Shown here piece after piece: positions 1-6,438 of a stretch of 6,438 nt of DNA. Each line of letters opens with the position of its first letter. Within the stretch, counting starts at the first letter, position 1. The stretch is from positions 1 through 6,438 of the forward strand of contig JAIRWW010000204.1 in the NCBI GenBank assembly GCA_031268685.1. Direction: 5' to 3'. A program made the position numbers and the translations under genes. The notes under the pieces were generated by a model that saw only the letters and a program-made list of their open reading frames with translations, was not told the DNA's origin and ran no database searches. This DNA is from Azoarcus sp. (GTDB taxonomy: Bacteria; Pseudomonadota; Gammaproteobacteria; Burkholderiales; Rhodocyclaceae).

Positions 1-277
1 TCACTCCCGCGGCCAGCAGCGCCGCCGCCTGTTTCATGGCTACGCCGTTGGGCGTGGCGAAAAATACGACGTCGCACTGGCCGAGCGCAGCATCTTCTGG
101 CGCGACGAAACGCAAATCCACCCGCCGCCGCAAGCTCGGAAACATGTCGGATACGAGTTGCCCGGCTTCGCCGCGCGAAGTGATGGCGGTCAATTTCACC
201 GCCGGATGCCCGGCCAGTATCCGCAAGAGTTCAACGCCGGTGTAGCCGGTGCCGCCGACAATGCCTGCCTTGATCAT
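1..277 (-). CDS. argC: N-acetyl-gamma-glutamyl-phosphate reductase, N-terminal part (cut by window edge)
   Basis: ArgC carries out the third step of arginine biosynthesis: NADPH-dependent reduction of N-acetylglutamyl phosphate to N-acetylglutamate semialdehyde, in the cytoplasm. Only the first 92 codons are present; the reading frame is still open at base 1. The start begins [19 protein letters not shown], the typical ArgC N-terminus, with the GxxGxxG dinucleotide-binding loop at residues 6-14. The segments [12 protein letters not shown] (24-35) and [13 protein letters not shown] (68-80) also match the family's Rossmann domain. The catalytic cysteine lies further on and cannot be checked. 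The ATG at 275-277 is chosen because the motif begins there and a GAGG Shine-Dalgarno (285-288) sits 7 bases upstream. It follows rpsI, as in many betaproteobacteria, but a terminator at 335-358 separates the two, so argC probably has its own promoter; I found no good one. Confidence 0.95.
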   Translation of the reverse strand, partial: MIKAGIVGGTGYTGVELLRILAGHPAVKLTAITSRGEAGQLVSDMFPSLRRRVDLRFVAPEDAALGQCDVVFFATPNGVAMKQAAALLAAGV

Positions 278-334
278 GGTCTTTCCTCACCCGCCACGGA
301 GGGGCGTAAATCGTGGATTATCGCGCGGCTAAAG

Positions 335-363
335 AAAAAAGCCGCCCGAAAGGACGGCTTTTT
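335..363 (-). terminator. Intrinsic terminator after rpsI, symmetrical enough to work on both strands
   Basis: Bases 341-358 form a stem of seven base-pair positions with one internal mismatch (GCCGTCC against GGGCGGC on the minus strand) and a four-base loop (TTTC on the minus strand, GAAA on the plus strand). On the minus strand six Ts follow (335-340). On the plus strand five Ts follow (359-363), and A-T pairing between the two runs can lengthen the stem. It lies about 190 bases past the rpsI stop and 58 bases before the argC start, so it should end the rplM-rpsI transcript and insulate argC. Confidence 0.88.
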
Positions 364-488
364 CTGCTACAAAAACTCTGAACAATTTCCAGCTACCCGG
401 GCTGAAGCCGCCGAAGCCCTTGATCCCACTGAAAATACTCTTTGACAAGCGCGCAGCACAAATGAAACTGTGCGGAGAGTACCCAAAC

Positions 489-530
489 GAGTTTCCCGGA
501 ATGGGTTTCCCCAAATGGGCTTCTCCGAAT
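489..530 (-). repeat. Three-copy degenerate 14-bp tandem repeat just after rpsI
   Basis: Read on the minus strand, three adjacent units are ATTCGGAGAAGCCC (517-530), ATTTGGGGAAACCC (503-516) and ATTCCGGGAAACTC (489-502). Neighbouring units agree at 11 of 14 positions. A weaker fourth unit, beginning GTTTGGG, may lie at 475-488. The middle unit with its flank can fold as UGGG-GAAA-CCCA (502-513), a short stem with a GNRA tetraloop. The array starts 17 bases past the rpsI stop and would be transcribed in the 3' untranslated region. No function can be assigned. Confidence 0.6.
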
Positions 531-546
531 GCGCCTTTGCCAGAGA

Positions 547-939
547 TCAGCGTTTCGAGAACTGCTTGGCGCGGCGGGCTTTGTGCAGGCCGACCTTTTT
601 GCGTTCGACTTCGCGCGCATCGCGCGTCACGAAACCCGCGGCGCGCAGGCTGGTTTTCAGTTCGATGTCGTAGTCGATCAGCGCACGGGTGATTCCGTGG
701 CGAACCGCACCGGCCTGACCGGATTCGCCGCCGCCGACGACATTGACCATGATGTCGAACCGCTCTTCGTTGCCAGTGAGCACGAGGGGCTGGCGCACGA
801 TCATCCGGCCAGTTTCGCGGGAGAAGAATTCATCGAGCGGCTTGCCGTTTACGACGATATTGCCAGTGCCCGACTTGATGAACACGCGGGCGACAGCGGT
901 TTTGCGCCGCCCGGTTCCGTAGTTGTAGGTAACAGCCAT
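547..939 (-). CDS. rpsI: 30S ribosomal protein S9 (uS9)
   Basis: S9 is a small-subunit protein of the 30S head; its C-terminal tail reaches towards the P-site tRNA anticodon. The 130-residue product has the length of the E. coli protein. It carries the family signatures: [16 protein letters not shown] (7-22), [12 protein letters not shown] (41-52), [19 protein letters not shown] (69-87), [17 protein letters not shown] (102-118), and the basic C-terminus QFSKR, with SKR at 128-130. The start is supported by a TGAGGA Shine-Dalgarno (948-953) about nine bases upstream. That sequence begins with the rplM stop codon, so translation of the two cistrons is probably coupled. It is the second gene of the rplM-rpsI operon, 11 bases behind rplM, and is followed by a terminator at 335-358. 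Nothing unusual is visible in the protein. Confidence 0.99.
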   Translation of the reverse strand: MAVTYNYGTGRRKTAVARVFIKSGTGNIVVNGKPLDEFFSRETGRMIVRQPLVLTGNEERFDIMVNVVGGGESGQAGAVRHGITRALIDYDIELKTSLRAAGFVTRDAREVERKKVGLHKARRAKQFSKR

Positions 940-950
940 CTGCGGGATCC

Positions 951-1379
951 TCAGATTTCAAGAACTTTGGGCTGCTGGGCGCTGTGCGGATGTTCGGCGC
1001 CCGCATAGCACTTCAGCTTTTTCAGCATCGCATAGCCGAGCGGCCCTTTCGGCAGCATGCCTTTGACGGCTTTTTCCAGCACACGCGCAGGAAAGCGTTG
1101 CTGCAATTTTGCGAAACTGGTTTCGTAAATGCCGCCCGGATAGCCTGAGTGGCGGTAATACTTTTTGTCGAGCGCCTTGTTGCCGGTCACGCGAAGCTTA
1201 TCGACGTTGACCACGACGATGTAGTCGCCGGTATCGACGTGCGGGGTATAGATGGGCTTGTGCTTGCCGCGCAGCCGGCGGGCCACTTCGGCGGCGAGAC
1301 GGCCGAGCACCTTGTCCGCGCCATCAATGACATACCAGTCGCGCTGAACTTCGTGCGGCTTGGCTGAAAACGTTTTCAT
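951..1379 (-). CDS. rplM: 50S ribosomal protein L13 (uL13)
   Basis: L13 is an early-assembling large-subunit protein that binds 23S rRNA. The product has 142 residues, the same as E. coli L13. Recognisable segments are MKTFSAKP (1-8), RDWYVID (13-19), [17 protein letters not shown] (25-41), [15 protein letters not shown] (44-58), VTGNK (64-68), [12 protein letters not shown] (104-115) and the C-terminus AQQPKVLEI. The frame is open for 20 more codons to an ATG at 1437-1439, but that extension lies across the promoter and leader. The MKTF start at 1377-1379 matches the family and has an AGAGG Shine-Dalgarno six bases upstream, so it is preferred. The gene leads the rplM-rpsI operon behind a strong promoter (1439-1468). 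In E. coli, L13 represses its own operon by binding the mRNA leader; the short structured leader here is compatible with that, but this is inference. Confidence 0.99.
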   Translation of the reverse strand: MKTFSAKPHEVQRDWYVIDGADKVLGRLAAEVARRLRGKHKPIYTPHVDTGDYIVVVNVDKLRVTGNKALDKKYYRHSGYPGGIYETSFAKLQQRFPARVLEKAVKGMLPKGPLGYAMLKKLKCYAGAEHPHSAQQPKVLEI

Positions 1380-1385
1380 GTAAAA

Positions 1386-1390
1386 CCTCT
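1386..1390 (-). promoter_or_regulatory. Shine-Dalgarno that fixes the rplM start
   Basis: AGAGG on the minus strand ends six bases before the ATG at 1377-1379. It supports this start over the in-frame upstream ATG at 1437-1439, which lies next to the -10 element and would be upstream of the expected transcription start. Confidence 0.8.
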
Positions 1391-1398
1391 GGACTATC

Positions 1399-1422
1399 GG
1401 GGCCGCACCGAAACCCTGCCCC
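1399..1422 (-). promoter_or_regulatory. Candidate leader hairpin in the rplM-rpsI mRNA
   Basis: In the predicted 5' untranslated region of about 52 bases, GGGGC (1418-1422) can pair with GCCCC (1399-1403) around a 14-base loop, ending nine bases before the AGAGG ribosome binding site. Autoregulation of this operon by L13 at the mRNA leader is known in E. coli. That this hairpin plays that role here is a guess based on position only. Confidence 0.35.
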
Positions 1423-1438
1423 AAACGGAAAGCTGACA

Positions 1439-1468
1439 ATTTTAAACTCCCGGCACACGCCTTGTCAA
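1439..1468 (-). promoter_or_regulatory. Sigma70-type promoter of rplM-rpsI
   Basis: On the minus strand a perfect -35 TTGACA (1463-1468) is followed after 18 bases by TAAAAT (1439-1444), five of six matches to the -10 consensus. The expected transcription start is near 1432, giving a leader of about 52 bases before rplM. It lies in the gap between ptsI and rplM, which makes rplM-rpsI a separate unit from ptsHI, though I see no clear terminator after ptsI to block read-through. Confidence 0.8.
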
Positions 1469-1487
1469 TCAGGCAATCGTCGCAACA

Positions 1488-1511
1488 GCAGGATAAAAGG
1501 CAGGATAAAAC
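1488..1511. repeat. Two tandem 12-bp direct repeats upstream of the rplM promoter
   Basis: GCAGGATAAAAG (1488-1499) is followed at once by GCAGGATAAAAC (1500-1511), 11 of 12 positions identical. Measured from the predicted rplM start site the pair spans about -56 to -79. It could be a tandem binding site or an upstream activating element, or part of a weak 3' end for ptsI, because each copy gives a TTTTA run on the minus strand. The repeat itself is certain; the role is unknown. Confidence 0.6.
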
Positions 1512-1530
1512 GAACGCCCGCGGCCGGTCT

Positions 1531-3255
1531 TCACCCTGCCAGTTTTTCTACCGCATCTCTGATGCGGGCTGGTTCGTCCATTTTGAGGATGCGCTGCACT
1601 TTTGGCGCGAGATCGGCGAGGTCGGCTCGCAGGATTTGCTGCTTGATTTCAAGGATGCGTGCCGGATGCATCGAAAAGCTGCGCAGGCCCATGCCGAGCA
1701 GCAGCTGCGTATAGGCGGCATTGCCGGCCATCTCGCCGCATACCGATACAGGCAGTTCGGCGCGCTGCGCCGTCTGGATGGTGCCGGAGATCAGCCGCAG
1801 CACGGCGGGGTGAAGCGGGTCGTAAAGGTGTACGACCGCTTCGTTGGCGCGGTCGACCGCCAGTGTGTACTGGATGAGATCGTTGGTGCCGATCGACAGA
1901 AAAGCAAGCCGGCGCACGAACATGCCCAGCGCGAGCGCGGCGGCTGGAACTTCCACCATGCCGCCGATGGGCAGGGCTTCATCGAATTTGAGTTTTTCGT
2001 CGCGCAGTTCTTCCTTGGCCTTTTCGACCAGGATCAGCATCTGGTCGATCTCGTCGGCATGCGCGAGCATCGGCATCATGACCTGGAGCTTGCCATGCAC
2101 CGAGGCCCGCAGCAGGGCGCGCAACTGCGTGAGGAAAGCCTTGGGTTCGGCCAGCGAATAACGCACCGCGCGCAGGCCGAGCGCCGGATTTGGCTCGTCG
2201 CGGCTTTTACCGGCGAGCATTTTGTCCGCGCCGATGTCGAAGGTGCGGGCGGTCACAGGCTTGCCGCCAGCAGCCTTGAGCACGGCGCGATAGGTTTCGT
2301 ATTGCTCGTCTTCGTCGGGCAGTGTGTCGCGGTCGATGAAAAGAAATTCGGTTCGGAAAAGCCCCACGCCGTCGGCGTTGGTTTCTTTGATTTGGGCGAC
2401 ATCCTGCAAGCCGCTGATGTTGGCGAACAACTGGATGAGTTCGCCGCTGAGGGCGGATGCCGGCGTATCGCGCAGGCGCTTGAGTTTGGAGCGTTCCAGC
2501 TCCAGCGCCGAACGGCGCAGCAGATATTCTTCGACGATGCTGTCGTCGGGACCGATGATGGCGATGCCGCGCGTGCCATCGACAATGATTAGCTCATTGT
2601 CATGCAACAGGTCGCGGATATGATGCAGGCCGACGATTGCCGGAATGCCCAGGTTGCGCGCAACGATGGCGGTATGACTGGTGGGGCCGCCAGCGTCGGT
2701 AATGAATCCGGCGATGTGATCGCGGAAACCGATGGTGTCGGCGGGCGACAGGTCGTGGGCGACGACGACCGTGCCCAGGCCGTCCTTGCGCTTGGGAGGC
2801 AAGTGGCCGGGAACGCCGAGCAGCGCCTTGACCAGACGCTCGACCACCTGCACCACGTCGGCATGGCGTTCGCGCAAATAGGGGTCTTCGATCTGGCGGA
2901 ACTGCTCGACCACCGTCTCCATTTGCTGCACCAGCGCCCATTCGGCGTTGTAATTGTGTTCTTCGATCCGCGCCCGCGCCGCATCTATCAACACCGGATC
3001 GGCCAGCATCATCCGCTGCAAGTCGATGAACGCGCCGACTTCGCTGTGGGGCTGCGCGGCGGTGGCTGCGGTCTTGAGACCGAGCAGTTCGCCTTCCACG
3101 TTGGCAATCGCGCTGTCGAGCCTATCCAGTTCGGCGGCAAGGTGGCGTGGCGCGATGTGATAGTGATTGACTTCCAGCAGCGCATGTGAAACCAGATGTG
3201 CATGGCCAATGGCGATGCCTTGCGAGACTGGCAAGCCATGCACGGTAAAACTCAT
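1531..3255 (-). CDS. ptsI: Phosphoenolpyruvate-protein phosphotransferase (PTS Enzyme I)
   Basis: Enzyme I starts the phosphotransferase chain: it takes phosphate from phosphoenolpyruvate onto a histidine and passes it to HPr, in the cytoplasm. The product has 574 residues (E. coli 575). The N-terminal half (about 1-250) holds the HPr-binding helices and the phosphohistidine domain, with the active His194 in [21 protein letters not shown]. The C-terminal barrel has the PEP-binding motifs intact: GLFRTEFLF (298-306), [10 protein letters not shown] (336-345), [10 protein letters not shown] (356-365), MVEVPAAA (433-440), [16 protein letters not shown] (454-469), and the Cys506 acid/base in CGEMAG. 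It therefore looks fully active. Its TGAGGAGA Shine-Dalgarno (3264-3271) begins with the ptsH stop codon, eight bases before the ATG, so the two genes are an operon and probably translationally coupled. A nitrogen-type Enzyme I is excluded because no GAF domain precedes the core. Confidence 0.98.
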   Translation of the reverse strand: MSFTVHGLPVSQGIAIGHAHLVSHALLEVNHYHIAPRHLAAELDRLDSAIANVEGELLGLKTAATAAQPHSEVGAFIDLQRMMLADPVLIDAARARIEEHNYNAEWALVQQMETVVEQFRQIEDPYLRERHADVVQVVERLVKALLGVPGHLPPKRKDGLGTVVVAHDLSPADTIGFRDHIAGFITDAGGPTSHTAIVARNLGIPAIVGLHHIRDLLHDNELIIVDGTRGIAIIGPDDSIVEEYLLRRSALELERSKLKRLRDTPASALSGELIQLFANISGLQDVAQIKETNADGVGLFRTEFLFIDRDTLPDEDEQYETYRAVLKAAGGKPVTARTFDIGADKMLAGKSRDEPNPALGLRAVRYSLAEPKAFLTQLRALLRASVHGKLQVMMPMLAHADEIDQMLILVEKAKEELRDEKLKFDEALPIGGMVEVPAAALALGMFVRRLAFLSIGTNDLIQYTLAVDRANEAVVHLYDPLHPAVLRLISGTIQTAQRAELPVSVCGEMAGNAAYTQLLLGMGLRSFSMHPARILEIKQQILRADLADLAPKVQRILKMDEPARIRDAVEKLAG

Positions 3256-3268
3256 CGCGGCGCTCTCC

Positions 3269-3538
3269 TCATTCTTCTTCGTCGAAGCGGTTGGCGATCA
3301 ATTCGACGATACACTTCAAAGCTTCCTGTGCGTCCTCGCCCTCGGTTTCGATGGCGACAACCGTTCCCCGGGAAGCCGCCAGCATCATCAGGCCCATGAT
3401 GCTCCTGGCGTTGACCCGGCGTTCATTGCGTTCGAGCCAGACATCGGCGGCAAAGTTGCCTGCCAATTGCGCGAGCTTGGCCGAGGCGCGCGCATGCAGC
3501 CCCAGTTTGTTGATGATCGCTACTTCGGCTTTCGGCAT
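3269..3538 (-). CDS. ptsH: Phosphocarrier protein HPr
   Basis: HPr is the small phosphocarrier between Enzyme I and EIIA domains. The 89-residue product has the active-site motif NKLGLHARAS with His15, and a second site RSIMGLMMLAA with Ser46. In organisms with HPr kinase/phosphorylase, Ser46 in this S-I-M-G context is the regulatory phosphorylation site. That matches betaproteobacteria and differs from the enteric sequence. The acidic C-terminus ends FDEEE. The start at 3536-3538 gives the usual HPr N-terminus, although only a poor Shine-Dalgarno precedes it (CCAGAAAC region), so initiation may be weak or use other features. It lies 13 bases ahead of ptsI. No EIIA gene precedes it; upstream is a 195-base gap and then the alaS 3' end. 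Regulation cannot be read beyond a weak candidate promoter. Confidence 0.97.
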   Translation of the reverse strand: MPKAEVAIINKLGLHARASAKLAQLAGNFAADVWLERNERRVNARSIMGLMMLAASRGTVVAIETEGEDAQEALKCIVELIANRFDEEE

Positions 3539-3557
3539 TATTGTTTCTGGGCAGTAA

Positions 3558-3612
3558 ATTGTATTGTACTTACTTGATATGACCGATTGTAGCCGATGGC
3601 CGCCTCGGTCAG
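3558..3612 (-). promoter_or_regulatory. Weak candidate promoter for ptsHI
   Basis: On the minus strand the sequence TACAAT, five of six matches to a -10 element, occurs three times: 3586-3591, 3563-3568 and 3558-3563 (the last two share one base). The first has CTGACC (3607-3612) 15 bases upstream, a four of six match to -35 at a short spacing. The second has no -35 at all. The region follows the alaS terminator, so a promoter is expected here, but which hexamer is used is uncertain. Confidence 0.3.
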
Positions 3613-3677
3613 TTTTTCTTCAGACACTCATGGGACATCGATGCAGCGGGGCCGTTTCCGCGACAAAGCAGGCTTTC

Positions 3678-3705
3678 AAAAAATAATTACCAAGTTGGCA
3701 ATCAT
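3678..3705 (-). terminator. Intrinsic terminator after alaS
   Basis: On the minus strand ATGATTGCC (3697-3705) pairs with GGTAATTAT (3683-3691), nine pairs including two G-U wobbles, around the loop AACTT. A run of six Ts (3678-3683) follows. The hairpin starts 28 bases past the alaS stop. The stem is AT-rich in its lower part, so efficiency may be moderate. It implies that alaS and ptsHI are separate transcription units. Confidence 0.65.
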
Positions 3706-3733
3706 ATCAGCAAGCGGCGTTCATGCTCTTTTA

Positions 3734-6364
3734 TCATTTTTCTTCTATCCACGCCTTCACCCCTGCCAGCGCCCCCGCCAGCTTCTCCGGCTCTGTTCCC
3801 CCCGCCTGCGCCATGTCCGCCCTGCCGCCGCCCTTACCGCCGACCTGTTGCGCGACAAAGTTCACCAGTTCCCCGGCCTTTAGCCTTGCTGTTAGATCGG
3901 CAGTGACTCCCGCGATCAAACTCACTTTTCCATCCCGCACGGTCGCCAGCACGATGGCCGCCGACTTGAGCCTGTCCTTCAACTTGTCCAGCGTCTCCCG
4001 CAAACTTGCCGGATCGACGCCTTCCAGCGTGGCAGTCAGCAACTTCGCGCCGCTGCCGCAGCCGCCGCTAATCTCCACCGCTTGTCCCAGCAGATCATCG
4101 ACCTGGCTTCCTGCAAGCCTGGATTTCAGCTTCGCCACGTCCTTTTCCAGCCCCCGCGCATGCTCGATGAGGCTGGCGACACGCTCGGCCACATCGTCGG
4201 ACTGCGATTTCAACAGCGCCGCGATGCCCGCGACCCGCTGTTCCTGCGTCTGCGTGTAGCGGAGCGCGCCCAGGCCGGTGACGGCTTCGACACGGCGCAC
4301 GCCAGCGGCGACGCCTGTTTCCGCGACGATTTTAAAGAGGCCGATGTCGCCGGTGCGAGCAACGTGCGTGCCGCCGCAGAATTCTTTTGACGTGCCGATG
4401 GAGAGCACCCGCACGCTGTCACCGTATTTTTCGCCAAAGAGCATCGTCGCGCCGGTTTTTTGCGCAGTTTCCAGCGACATGACGACGGCTTCAACCGCGG
4501 TGTTGACGAGGATTTCGGCGTTGACCTTTTCTTCCACGGCGAGGATTTCCGCCGCGCTCACCGGCGCATTGTGGGCGAAGTCGAAACGGGTTTTCTCGGG
4601 ATCGACCTGCGAGCCTTTTTGCTGCACATGCGCGCCCAGGACTTCGCGCAACGCCTTGTGCATCAGGTGGGTGACGGAGTGGTTGCGGGCGGTAGCGGCG
4701 CGGGCGGCAGCGTCGACTTTCGCCGTAACGGTTTGCCCGGCTTCGATCCTGCCTGTCTTGACAATGCCGTGATGGCCGAAAACGGCAGCCTGGATTTTCT
4801 GCGTGTCCTCGACGGCGAAAAGGCCCGCGCCTTTCAGTTCGCCACGGTCGCCGACCTGCCCGCCGGATTCGGCGTAGAACGGGGTGCTATCGAGCACGAC
4901 GACGCCGAATTCGCCTTCGTTCAGTTGCCCAACGGACACGCCGTCTTTGTAGAGCGCGAGGATCTTGCCCGTGGTTTCGAGCGTCTCGTAACCGTGGAAG
5001 GCGGTATTTTCGCCCGCGTAATCGAGGTTAAGGGTCATCCTGAACTTGCCTGCCGCGCGGGCCTGCTCTTTTTGCCGCGCCATGGCGGCATCGAACGCGG
5101 CAGCATCGACGGCAACGCCGTGTTCGCGGCAGACGTCGGCGGTCAAGTCGAGCGGGAAGCCGTAGGTGTCGTGCAATTTGAAGGCGGTTTCGCCATCGAA
5201 TGTGTCGAGGCGCTTCGTTTTCAGCGCGGCGAGTTCGTTTTCCAATATCGCCATGCCGTTTTCGATGGTGGCGAAGAAACGTTCTTCCTCGGTTTTCAGA
5301 ACTTCCGCGATGCGTTTTTCGCCAGCGGCCAGTTCCGGATAAGCCACCCCCATTTCGGCGACGAGATCGGGCACGAGGCGATGGAAAAATGCGGCCCGCG
5401 CCCCGAGCTTGTAGCCGTGCCGGATGGCGCGGCGGACGATGCGGCGCAGGACGTAGCCACGCCCTTCGTTGCCGGGAATCACTCCGTCGGCAATGAGAAA
5501 GGCACAGGCGCGGATATGGTCGGCGAGCACTTTGAGGCTGGGATTCGCCATGTCCGCGCTCGACGTTTCCCGCGCCGCCGCCTGGATGAGATGTTGGAAC
5601 GAATCGATTTCGTAATTGGAATGCACACCCTGCAACACGGCGGAAATGCGCTCCAGTCCCATACCGGTATCGACGCTCGGGCGCGGCAGCGGATGCATGA
5701 CGCCCGCTTCGTCGCGGTTGAACTGCATGAAGACGTTGTTCCAGATTTCGATGTAGCGGTCGCCGTCTTCTTCCGGTGTGCCAGGCAGTCCACCGGGGAT
5801 TTCCGGGCCGTGGTCATAGAAAATCTCGGTGCAGGGGCCGCAGGGGCCGGTGTCGCCCATCATCCAGAAATTGTCGGAAGCGTAGCGCGCGCCCTTGTTG
5901 TCGCCGATGCGGATGACGCGATCCGGCGCAAGGCCGATTTCTTTCGTCCAGATGCCGTGCGCTTCGTCGTCTTCGGCATAGACGGTGACATAGAGTTTGT
6001 CCTTCGGCAGCCCGAAAACGCCGGTGAGGAGTTCCCAGGCGTAGTGGATGGCGTCGTGCTTGAAATAGTCGCCGAAGCTGAAATTACCGAGCATCTCGAA
6101 AAAAGTGTGGTGCCGGGCGGTGTAGCCGACGTTTTCCAGGTCGTTGTGCTTACCCCCGGCGCGCACGCATTTCTGGCTGGTCGCGGCGCGGCTGTAAGGC
6201 CGTTTGTCGAAGCCCAGAAACACGTCCTTGAACTGGTTCATGCCCGCGTTGGTAAAGAGCAGCGTTGGATCGTCGTGCGGCACGAGCGAACTGGAAGCCA
6301 CGACCCGATGGCCCTTGGACTCGAAGAATTTCAGGAATTTTTCTCGGATTTCGGCGGATTTCAT
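3734..6364 (-). CDS. alaS: Alanine--tRNA ligase (alanyl-tRNA synthetase)
   Basis: AlaRS is a class II synthetase that charges tRNA-Ala with alanine and hydrolyses mischarged Ser- and Gly-tRNA-Ala. The product has 876 residues, equal to E. coli AlaRS, with all domains in order. The aminoacylation core (about 1-240) has [20 protein letters not shown] (21-40), [19 protein letters not shown] (83-101), [17 protein letters not shown] (170-186) and motif 3 [10 protein letters not shown] (231-240). The tRNA-recognition domain (about 241-450) includes [12 protein letters not shown] (298-309) and [15 protein letters not shown] (397-411), containing the conserved Asn299 and Asp399. The editing domain has the zinc ligands H562/H566 in HSVTH and C663/H667 in CGGTH. 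The C-terminal domain ends with the glycine-rich motif [17 protein letters not shown] (841-857). The start [10 protein letters not shown] fits the family, but the Shine-Dalgarno is poor and the frame is open upstream to the window edge without another ATG or GTG. A terminator follows. Confidence 0.99.
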   Translation of the reverse strand: MKSAEIREKFLKFFESKGHRVVASSSLVPHDDPTLLFTNAGMNQFKDVFLGFDKRPYSRAATSQKCVRAGGKHNDLENVGYTARHHTFFEMLGNFSFGDYFKHDAIHYAWELLTGVFGLPKDKLYVTVYAEDDEAHGIWTKEIGLAPDRVIRIGDNKGARYASDNFWMMGDTGPCGPCTEIFYDHGPEIPGGLPGTPEEDGDRYIEIWNNVFMQFNRDEAGVMHPLPRPSVDTGMGLERISAVLQGVHSNYEIDSFQHLIQAAARETSSADMANPSLKVLADHIRACAFLIADGVIPGNEGRGYVLRRIVRRAIRHGYKLGARAAFFHRLVPDLVAEMGVAYPELAAGEKRIAEVLKTEEERFFATIENGMAILENELAALKTKRLDTFDGETAFKLHDTYGFPLDLTADVCREHGVAVDAAAFDAAMARQKEQARAAGKFRMTLNLDYAGENTAFHGYETLETTGKILALYKDGVSVGQLNEGEFGVVVLDSTPFYAESGGQVGDRGELKGAGLFAVEDTQKIQAAVFGHHGIVKTGRIEAGQTVTAKVDAAARAATARNHSVTHLMHKALREVLGAHVQQKGSQVDPEKTRFDFAHNAPVSAAEILAVEEKVNAEILVNTAVEAVVMSLETAQKTGATMLFGEKYGDSVRVLSIGTSKEFCGGTHVARTGDIGLFKIVAETGVAAGVRRVEAVTGLGALRYTQTQEQRVAGIAALLKSQSDDVAERVASLIEHARGLEKDVAKLKSRLAGSQVDDLLGQAVEISGGCGSGAKLLTATLEGVDPASLRETLDKLKDRLKSAAIVLATVRDGKVSLIAGVTADLTARLKAGELVNFVAQQVGGKGGGRADMAQAGGTEPEKLAGALAGVKAWIEEK

Positions 6365-6438
6365 GTATGTACGTTCTTGCGGGGAAATTGCCCGATGCGG
6401 CGAGCGAAGGCCGGGCAGTTTATCATGCGGCCCCGTCG
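6365..6438 (-). promoter_or_regulatory. alaS leader region with a possible short overlapping ORF
   Basis: This 74-base edge region carries the alaS translation start context. A GCCCG/CGGGC stem (6390-6394 with 6412-6416) is possible. A 21-codon ORF (ATG at 6424-6426, stop 6361-6363) reads [20 protein letters not shown] and then Thr before its stop, and overlaps the alaS ATG as ATGA. The same frame is open to the window edge, so it could instead be the tail of an upstream gene. Another frame ends in TGA-TAA (6420-6425) and could also be an upstream gene end. No promoter is evident in the bases available. Confidence 0.2.

Larger units (their letters stand above)
278..546. other. Intergenic region between rpsI and argC
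   Basis: These 269 bases hold no credible gene on either strand. From the rpsI side they contain a degenerate 14-bp tandem repeat (489-530), a small inverted repeat (GCACA/TGTGC, 456-473), another short GC stem (GGGCT/AGCCC, 399-403 with 415-419), and the terminator at 335-363. The part between the terminator and argC contains GATAAT on the minus strand, but no recognisable -35 sequence lies 16-18 bases upstream of it, so I do not call a promoter. The 190-base 3' untranslated stretch after rpsI is rather long and may be structured. Confidence 0.6.

Noticed and set aside
442..447. Perfect TTGACA on the plus strand after rpsI
   Set aside because: No -10-like hexamer lies 16-18 bases downstream and no plus-strand gene follows.
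1380..1439. Twenty-codon N-terminal extension of rplM to the ATG at 1437-1439
   Set aside because: It covers the leader and touches the -10 element; L13 proteins begin at MKTF and that ATG has a good Shine-Dalgarno.
1500..1530. Possible terminator directly after ptsI
   Set aside because: The GC-rich stretch there has no clean stem of five or more pairs before the TTTTA runs.
1462..2592. Long plus-strand ORF of 376 codons opposite ptsI
   Set aside because: It lies antisense to the fully conserved ptsI frame, its residues are rich in His, Gln and Arg as expected for a GC-rich shadow frame, and it matches no family I know.
3539..3733. Remnant of an EIIA gene or other small gene upstream of ptsH
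   Set aside because: Minus-strand frames are broken by stops every few codons and no EIIA-like motif is visible; the longest ATG frames seen are about ten codons.
6390..6416. Terminator for a gene upstream of alaS
   Set aside because: The GCCCG/CGGGC stem has a 17-base loop and no T-run follows on the minus strand.
1..6438. Mobile element, CRISPR array, tRNA or phage-type system
   Set aside because: No transposase-like frame, terminal inverted repeats, regularly spaced repeats or tRNA cloverleaf sequence was seen; gene content is all core housekeeping.

Overview
The window is a stretch of bacterial core genome, moderately GC-rich. Every gene I can support lies on the minus strand. In transcription order (high to low coordinate) they are alaS (alanyl-tRNA synthetase), ptsH (HPr), ptsI (PTS Enzyme I), rplM (ribosomal protein L13), rpsI (ribosomal protein S9), and the first 92 codons of argC (N-acetyl-gamma-glutamyl-phosphate reductase), which is cut by the left edge. 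The rplM-rpsI-argC order, together with an HPr that carries both the His15 and HPr-kinase Ser46 sites, fits a betaproteobacterium. A Nitrosomonadales-like lineage is possible, but genus cannot be read from this sequence.

Layout, right to left: a 74-bp leader upstream of alaS; alaS (876 codons), ended by a hairpin plus T-run terminator at 3678-3705; a 195-bp gap with a weak candidate promoter; ptsH-ptsI, 13 bp apart; a 151-bp gap holding a direct repeat, a strong sigma70-type promoter and a leader hairpin; rplM-rpsI, 11 bp apart; a 269-bp gap with a degenerate 14-bp tandem repeat and a strong terminator; then argC.

Function: alaS, rplM and rpsI belong to translation. ptsH and ptsI encode the two general phosphotransferase proteins (PEP to Enzyme I to HPr), and all the catalytic residues I could check are present. 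No EIIA gene sits next to ptsH here, although betaproteobacteria commonly have one there. ArgC belongs to arginine biosynthesis. In both two-gene operons the upstream stop codon is embedded in the downstream Shine-Dalgarno sequence (TGAGGA), which suggests translational coupling.

I looked for mobile elements, CRISPR arrays, phage genes, toxin-antitoxin pairs, defence genes and RNA genes and saw none. There is no convincing undescribed system here. What merits a second look is small: the leader and direct repeat at the rplM promoter, the 14-bp repeat after rpsI, the absence of a neighbouring EIIA, and a tiny ORF that overlaps the alaS start.
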